The translations under genes were made by a program, and so were the position numbers. From positions 20,487 through 84,486 of the forward strand of contig JAUSOQ010000066.1 of assembly GCA_030655755.1 (NCBI GenBank): 64,000 bases of DNA. The letters run 5' to 3'. Positions 60,305 through 64,000 of the stretch are shown in pieces. Positions within the stretch are counted from its first letter, which is position 1; every line of letters starts with the position of its first letter. The stretch comes from Coriobacteriia bacterium (lineage in GTDB: Bacteria > Actinomycetota > Coriobacteriia > Anaerosomatales > Anaerosomataceae). Under the pieces are notes generated by a model that saw only the letters and a program-made list of their open reading frames with translations, was not told the origin of the DNA and ran no database searches.

Positions 60305-61552
60305 CTACTCCAAGTTGAGGTGCAAGGCCGACTTCGCGAGCTCCTGCGCCATGTCGGCGAGTTCCTGGGCAGACGCCATGATCTCCTCCGTGCAAGCGAC
60401 CTGTTCCGAGGTTGCGGCGGCGGTCTCCTCCGCTGCCGCTGCGCTCTGCTGCACGATCATAGCGATGTCGTGCAGCGAATGCTCGATGCCGAGAGCCTCC
60501 TCTGCCTGGGCGGATATCGCCTCGGCTATCTCGTCAGTCAGTCCAGCGGTACGAGTGGTCGAGTCCGTGATCTTTTGCAGAGTCTCGCCTGCTTTGGCGA
60601 CCGCTTTTGCACTTGAGATGACCATGCTGAGACCGGTTCTCATCTGGACGTGTAGGGCGGCGGTATCGTCCAGGATGTCGCTGACAAGTGCGCCTATATC
60701 CCGGGCGGCGTTGGAGGAACCGTCGGCGAGCTTGCCCACCCTCTCAGCGACCACTGCAAAGCCCCGGCCCATGTCTCCTGCTCGTGCGGCCTCGATAGAC
60801 GCGTTAACCGAGAGCAGGTTCGTTTGATCCGCGATCGAGCTGATGATATCGACGATGGAGGCGATGTTCTTGGACCGCTTGGTGAGCACTTCAACGGACG
60901 AGGCGAGTATCTCGATCGCCTGTTGCGCGTCGGTGATCGTGCTGATGGCATCTACGGTGGCCTGCTGGCCGTGCGCCGCCGCCTCTTTTGCCTCCTGACC
61001 GATCTGCCGGGTCTCATCGGTTCCGAGCGCCACGTTGTTGATGGACCTACTTATGGATTCCGCCCACGCGCATGTCGCCTCGATCTTGCGCGACTGATGC
61101 TCCGCTCCAAGCGCGATCTCGTTCACCGCAGTGCCGACGTCGACGCTTGAGGTACTGACCTGTTCGGCGGCGGAAGAGAGTGAGGTAGCTGCGGCGGAGA
61201 CCGATCTCGATAAGGACTGGACTTGAGATGTGATGTCGGCCAGCGGGCGGATCACTTTGCGCCTGAGCGTTGCGCCGTATGCCAGTTGACCGGGAATGGC
61301 GCATGCGATCATTACCGTGCCGCCAAAGACCGCGGTCCACAGCAGGGTCTCCGGTTCGATGTGAAGCACCAGGCTGGCGAAGCATACTGTCGCCAGGAGT
61401 CCGAGCAGCACAGCCGGGCCGATCGTCGCCCACGCCATGAACGTGAGCGTCATCGGCACACTGCGGCGCCTTACGGTGACATCGCGCTCTGTAGGCACAT
61501 ACAGCTCGGCATCGTAGTCTGTGGCTTCGGCTGTGGCCGTCATGGCATGCAC
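60305..61552 (-). CDS. Methyl-accepting chemotaxis-type protein without outer sensor domain
   Basis: A 415-residue protein with two membrane helices (about 35-57 and 68-92) joined by a very short loop, a HAMP-like linker and a signalling domain. The hairpin tip [36 protein letters not shown] is clear. Without a ligand domain it may sense membrane state or energy. GGAGGGAG precedes the GTG at 61552; an ATG at 61543 is an alternative. No other che genes are in the window. Confidence 0.9.
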   Translation of the reverse strand: MHAMTATAEATDYDAELYVPTERDVTVRRRSVPMTLTFMAWATIGPAVLLGLLATVCFASLVLHIEPETLLWTAVFGGTVMIACAIPGQLAYGATLRRKVIRPLADITSQVQSLSRSVSAAATSLSSAAEQVSTSSVDVGTAVNEIALGAEHQSRKIEATCAWAESISRSINNVALGTDETRQIGQEAKEAAAHGQQATVDAISTITDAQQAIEILASSVEVLTKRSKNIASIVDIISSIADQTNLLSVNASIEAARAGDMGRGFAVVAERVGKLADGSSNAARDIGALVSDILDDTAALHVQMRTGLSMVISSAKAVAKAGETLQKITDSTTRTAGLTDEIAEAISAQAEEALGIEHSLHDIAMIVQQSAAAAEETAAATSEQVACTEEIMASAQELADMAQELAKSALHLNLE

Positions 61553-61621
61553 AGTGAGCTCCCTCCATGCGCTAGACGAGCAAGGACTCCCCTCTTGACA
61601 TACTGGTGCTTTGGGCTAGCC

Positions 61622-61692
61622 GAGGCAACCCTTGGGGTTGGATCCACGCGTAAAGCGACGGTCCCGGCCGCTGTGGGCGACCGGGGCGTGGG
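61622..61692 (+). other. Unclassified structured segment (possible RNA element)
   Basis: Nested complementary arms: hairpin CAACCC-TTG-GGGTTG (61626-61640), arms CCACGC (61644-61649) and GCGTGG (61686-61691), and inside them CGGTC and GACCG. The + strand has GGCAACCC and ACGCGTAAAGC, loosely like c-di-GMP riboswitch parts, but the fit is not good. It lies between the chemoreceptor-like gene and mntA. Confidence 0.3.
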
Positions 61693-61794
61693 AGAGAAGT
61701 ACGTGACCCTTACAGCGTGACCCTCGTCGTCGGCTTAGTCTGACAGCAGCGGAAGTCAGCACACATCAATACACACTCGTGTTACGATGGATGC

Positions 61795-62421
61795 ATGTAC
61801 AAGCGGCTTAACATCACGCTTTCCGAGGATGTGCTCACACGCGCGGACGAGTACGCCCACCGCGAGCGCTACTCGCGCAGCGCGCTCATCTCGGCGGCGC
61901 TTGACGCGTTCACGGGAGGCGGCGACGCGGGCGAGGATTTGATGCTGTCGCGCGAATCGGGTGTGGCGTACGCCGTCCCGGCAAAGCGAGCGGAAGCTGT
62001 GCCTCGGCTCGACGAGACCGCGCGTCTCTTGCGAGCATTCTTCGCGGCCCGCGACGATGTCGAAGCGGCCTGGGTCTTCGGTAGTGTCGCGCGGGATGAG
62101 GCCGGGCCACTCTCGGATGTCGATGTTGCGGTGCTGCCCGTCGGTGCCACAGACGAGGACACCCGTTGGTCTCTTGAGCTCGATCTGCGCGGTCGGCTCA
62201 CGTTGGCGCTTGGCGTGGAGCGCGTGGATGTCGTCGTGATCCCTGCACCCGGTACACTTCTCGGCCACCGGGCGGTCGTTGAAGGCGTGCGGGTGTTCGG
62301 CGCTGACAGTTGGCGCGCTGCCGAGGCGGAGATCGCCGCTGCCCGCGAGTACTGGGACACGGAGGCGCTTCGACGCGCGAAGGAGCGCGGGCTGTTCGAG
62401 GGGCAGGAGATCGATGAGTAG
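61795..62421 (+). CDS. mntA: RHH-fused MNT nucleotidyltransferase antitoxin
   Basis: A 208-residue protein that joins a ribbon-helix-helix domain (1-40, KRLNITLSEDVLTRADEYAHRE) to a minimal nucleotidyltransferase domain (about 72-180) with the motif G96-S97...D108-x-D110. MntA antitoxins AMPylate and silence the HEPN toxin; the usual form is only the nucleotidyltransferase. Here the RHH could add DNA-binding autorepression. The gene overlaps hepT by 8 bases. Confidence 0.85.
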   Translation: MYKRLNITLSEDVLTRADEYAHRERYSRSALISAALDAFTGGGDAGEDLMLSRESGVAYAVPAKRAEAVPRLDETARLLRAFFAARDDVEAAWVFGSVARDEAGPLSDVDVAVLPVGATDEDTRWSLELDLRGRLTLALGVERVDVVVIPAPGTLLGHRAVVEGVRVFGADSWRAAEAEIAAAREYWDTEALRRAKERGLFEGQEIDE

Positions 62422-62845
62422 TGTGGATCAGATCGTCATCGCCGAGCGACTGGACCGCCTGTTGGCCGAGGTCGAGGCAATCGAGTCCCGGACGCCTTCC
62501 AACGCGGCGAACTATGCGCTTGACGAGAACGAAGGGCTTCGCTATGAGCTCGAGCACCGGCTTATGATCGCGCTGCAGGCGATGCTCGATGTCTCTGCAC
62601 ACATTGCCGTGGTGGGCGGAGTGCGCCCACTTGATTCATATCGCGATGCGGTTCGCGCGCTCGTTCGACTCACTGTCGTGGACGCGGACCTAGGTGTACG
62701 ACTCGCGGATGCGGCCGGTATGCGCAACATCCTCACGCACGACTACCTTACGACTGATCCGCGTCGGGTGTTCTCGGCCCTGACGCGCGTCGATGACCTG
62801 CGTCGATTCGCCGCTTCGGTGTGGACGTGGGTCCAGAGTTCCTGA
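62414..62845 (+). CDS. hepT: HEPN-domain ribonuclease toxin (HepT-like)
   Basis: A 143-residue HEPN (DUF86) protein. The catalytic R-x4-H-x-Y motif is R104...H109-D-Y111 (RNILTHDY). In HepT/MntA pairs the Tyr is the AMPylation target of MntA. It starts at the ATG 62414 that overlaps the antitoxin end. It ends against the convergent NmrA-like gene. Confidence 0.88.
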   Translation: MSSVDQIVIAERLDRLLAEVEAIESRTPSNAANYALDENEGLRYELEHRLMIALQAMLDVSAHIAVVGGVRPLDSYRDAVRALVRLTVVDADLGVRLADAAGMRNILTHDYLTTDPRRVFSALTRVDDLRRFAASVWTWVQSS

Positions 62846-63712
62846 CTATCCTGCCGCGACTCGCGCTGCCAGAAGTTCGCGGACGCTCTTGGGCGGCGTA
62901 CCCGTGAGGCGCTCGATCGTGCCGAGCGGAACCTCCATGAGGCGCTGTGCGATTGAGATGTACATCGTAGCGAGCAGGGATGCGGACTCCTCGGAGACAC
63001 CCTCATCCATGCAGACCTGGACGTAGTCGCCGGGTTCGGCCGGCACGTAGATGATGTCTTCGCCGGTGGCTTCGGCCACGAGCGAGCAGAGGTTCTCGGT
63101 CGTGAGCATCTCGGGGCCGACGAGGTTGTGGATCTTGCCCTCGTGGCCCTCTCCTTCGAGTATCGCGGCGGCGGCGCGGGCGATGTCGTCGCGCGCCACG
63201 TAACCGGCCTTGCCGGTCCCGGTCGGGTAGGGAACGGTGCCGATCTCGACGATGGAAGGCAGCCAGTCGACGAACTCGTCGGCGTAGGGGCCGTTGCGCA
63301 TGATGGTCCACGCAAGCCGACTTTGGAACAGCGCCATCTCGGCGTAGACGAGTGCCGCCGTCATGACGAACGGGTTATTGGGAGAGGTGCCCGACATCGT
63401 GAACGTCAGTAGGTGCTTGACCCCTGCCGCGCGCGCGGCGCTCACGGCGTTGTCGAACTGCTCCCGACATTCGGCCGGCATCGCCATCGAGGGTATGATG
63501 AGCAGCTTCTCGACACCGGTGAACGCAGCATCGAGCGTCTCGGGTTTGTCGTAGTCGGCTTCACGGACGTCCACGCCGCGTTCGGCGTAGGCTGCGAGTT
63601 TGTCGACGGAGCGAGTCATGGCGACTATGTCTTCGGCAGGAACGAGCTCGAGCAGGTGGTCGAGTACGAGGCTGCCGAGCTTTCCGCTTGCGCCAACGAT
63701 TCCTATCTTCAT
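62846..63712 (-). CDS. NmrA-like NAD(P)-binding oxidoreductase
   Basis: A 288-residue Rossmann protein of the NmrA/atypical SDR type: GASGKLGSLVLDHLL (about 7-21), a DADYDKPETLDAAFTGV-like segment and RNGPYADE near 142. Close relatives include quinone-type (QorB) reductases and NmrA regulators; the substrate is unknown. GGAGG lies before the ATG at 63712. Confidence 0.87.
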   Translation of the reverse strand: MKIGIVGASGKLGSLVLDHLLELVPAEDIVAMTRSVDKLAAYAERGVDVREADYDKPETLDAAFTGVEKLLIIPSMAMPAECREQFDNAVSAARAAGVKHLLTFTMSGTSPNNPFVMTAALVYAEMALFQSRLAWTIMRNGPYADEFVDWLPSIVEIGTVPYPTGTGKAGYVARDDIARAAAAILEGEGHEGKIHNLVGPEMLTTENLCSLVAEATGEDIIYVPAEPGDYVQVCMDEGVSEESASLLATMYISIAQRLMEVPLGTIERLTGTPPKSVRELLAARVAAG

Positions 63713-63777
63713 GAGTGCCTCCTCGTTTCGGGTGCAGCTGACTGTACCGCACGCGGATACCTGGACACGAATCTGTC

Positions 63778-63999
63778 TTACGCGGCGACCCCCTGATCCT
63801 GTCGAGCGTACCATGCCTCGCGGGTCGCGGAAGGGCTCATGAAACCGTTCTTCTCCGGTAGCCACTGGTCGTTGTAGAGGTCGACGAACGTATCGACTGC
63901 CTCCCGGACCTCGGCCACCGTGCGATAGATCCGATCGTAGATGATCTGCTCCTTCAGGGTACGGAAGAAGCGCTCGGCCACCCCGTTGGTCTGGGGCTG
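63778..63999 (-). mobile_element. IS3/IS481-type transposase, C-terminal fragment (continues beyond window)
   Basis: The last 73 codons of a DDE integrase-type transposase. The motif QPQTNGVAERFFRTLKEQ, then DLYNDQWLPEKNGFMSPS, is typical of IS3/IS481-like elements. The frame is open at the right window edge, so completeness cannot be judged. Confidence 0.85.
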
Positions 64000-64000
64000 C

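Noticed and set aside
61622..61665. Cyclic di-GMP (GEMM) riboswitch
   Set aside because: Only parts resemble the consensus, the ACGCAAAGCC core has two extra bases and the 3' half does not fit, so it is left as an unclassified structure.

Overview
The window is high-G+C bacterial DNA, densely packed on both strands. It most resembles an anaerobic, fermentative actinobacterium, probably class Coriobacteriia or a close relative (inference). The evidence is a PafB/PafC-type WYL pair, the yidC-khpB-rsmG-parA-parB order with parS sites, a C-rich-loop small RNA like actinobacterial 6C RNA, a reverse rubrerythrin, an oxygen-sensitive Fe-S serine dehydratase and a full set of ornithine-fermentation enzymes. 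The left edge should lie close to oriC, because the yidC/khpB/rsmG/parAB block normally sits there; two 16-bp parS sites lie just upstream of rsmG.

Layout. 1-4.5 kb: end of yidC, khpB, rsmG, parA, parB and a small YtxH-like protein. 4.5-10.8 kb: an AddB/AddA-type helicase-nuclease pair for double-strand-break repair, both subunits with Fe-S-type nuclease domains. 10.8-14 kb: rlmN and reverse rubrerythrin, then an HtrA protease. 14-21.4 kb: a membrane protein, D-Ala-D-Ala ligase, a sensor kinase, archaeal-type PEP carboxylase and a P-type Ca2+-ATPase. 21.6-24.1 kb: split L-serine dehydratase genes with a mrp gene inserted between them on the opposite strand; the alpha-subunit gene has a one-base frameshift. 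24.2-30.4 kb: an anchored protein, exonuclease-DinG helicase, a VapBC-like module and pafC/pafB. 30.4-37.4 kb: a putative small RNA, a degenerate sensor kinase, a coiled-coil protein, a YgbA-like Cys-rich protein, a membrane M28 peptidase with a large insert, a diguanylate cyclase and a DUF1461-like protein.

37.5-41.4 kb: a 48-residue zinc-ribbon protein, then a Trk potassium-uptake operon (two TrkA-type proteins, a 43-residue membrane peptide, TrkH and a secreted/anchored protein). 41.4-46 kb: tRNA-Gly(CCC), an M23 peptidase with a LexA-like box, and rpsF-ssb-rpsR-rplI-dnaB. 46-54.8 kb: a CoA-binding protein, an FAD dehydrogenase, then a TetR-controlled seven-gene exporter operon (two HlyD proteins, two ATPases, two ABC-2 permeases, TetR). 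54.9-60.3 kb: ord-ortA-ortB-oraS-oraE, which takes ornithine through 2,4-diaminopentanoate to alanine and acetyl-CoA. 60.3-64 kb: a chemoreceptor-like protein, an RHH-MNT/HEPN toxin-antitoxin pair, an NmrA-like oxidoreductase and a truncated transposase at the right edge.

The items most worth a second look are the C-rich small RNA (30431-30546), the RHH-MNT fusion, the interrupted M28 peptidase, the LexA-like box before the M23 peptidase, the sdaAA frameshift and the unannotatably short genes in and before the trk operon.
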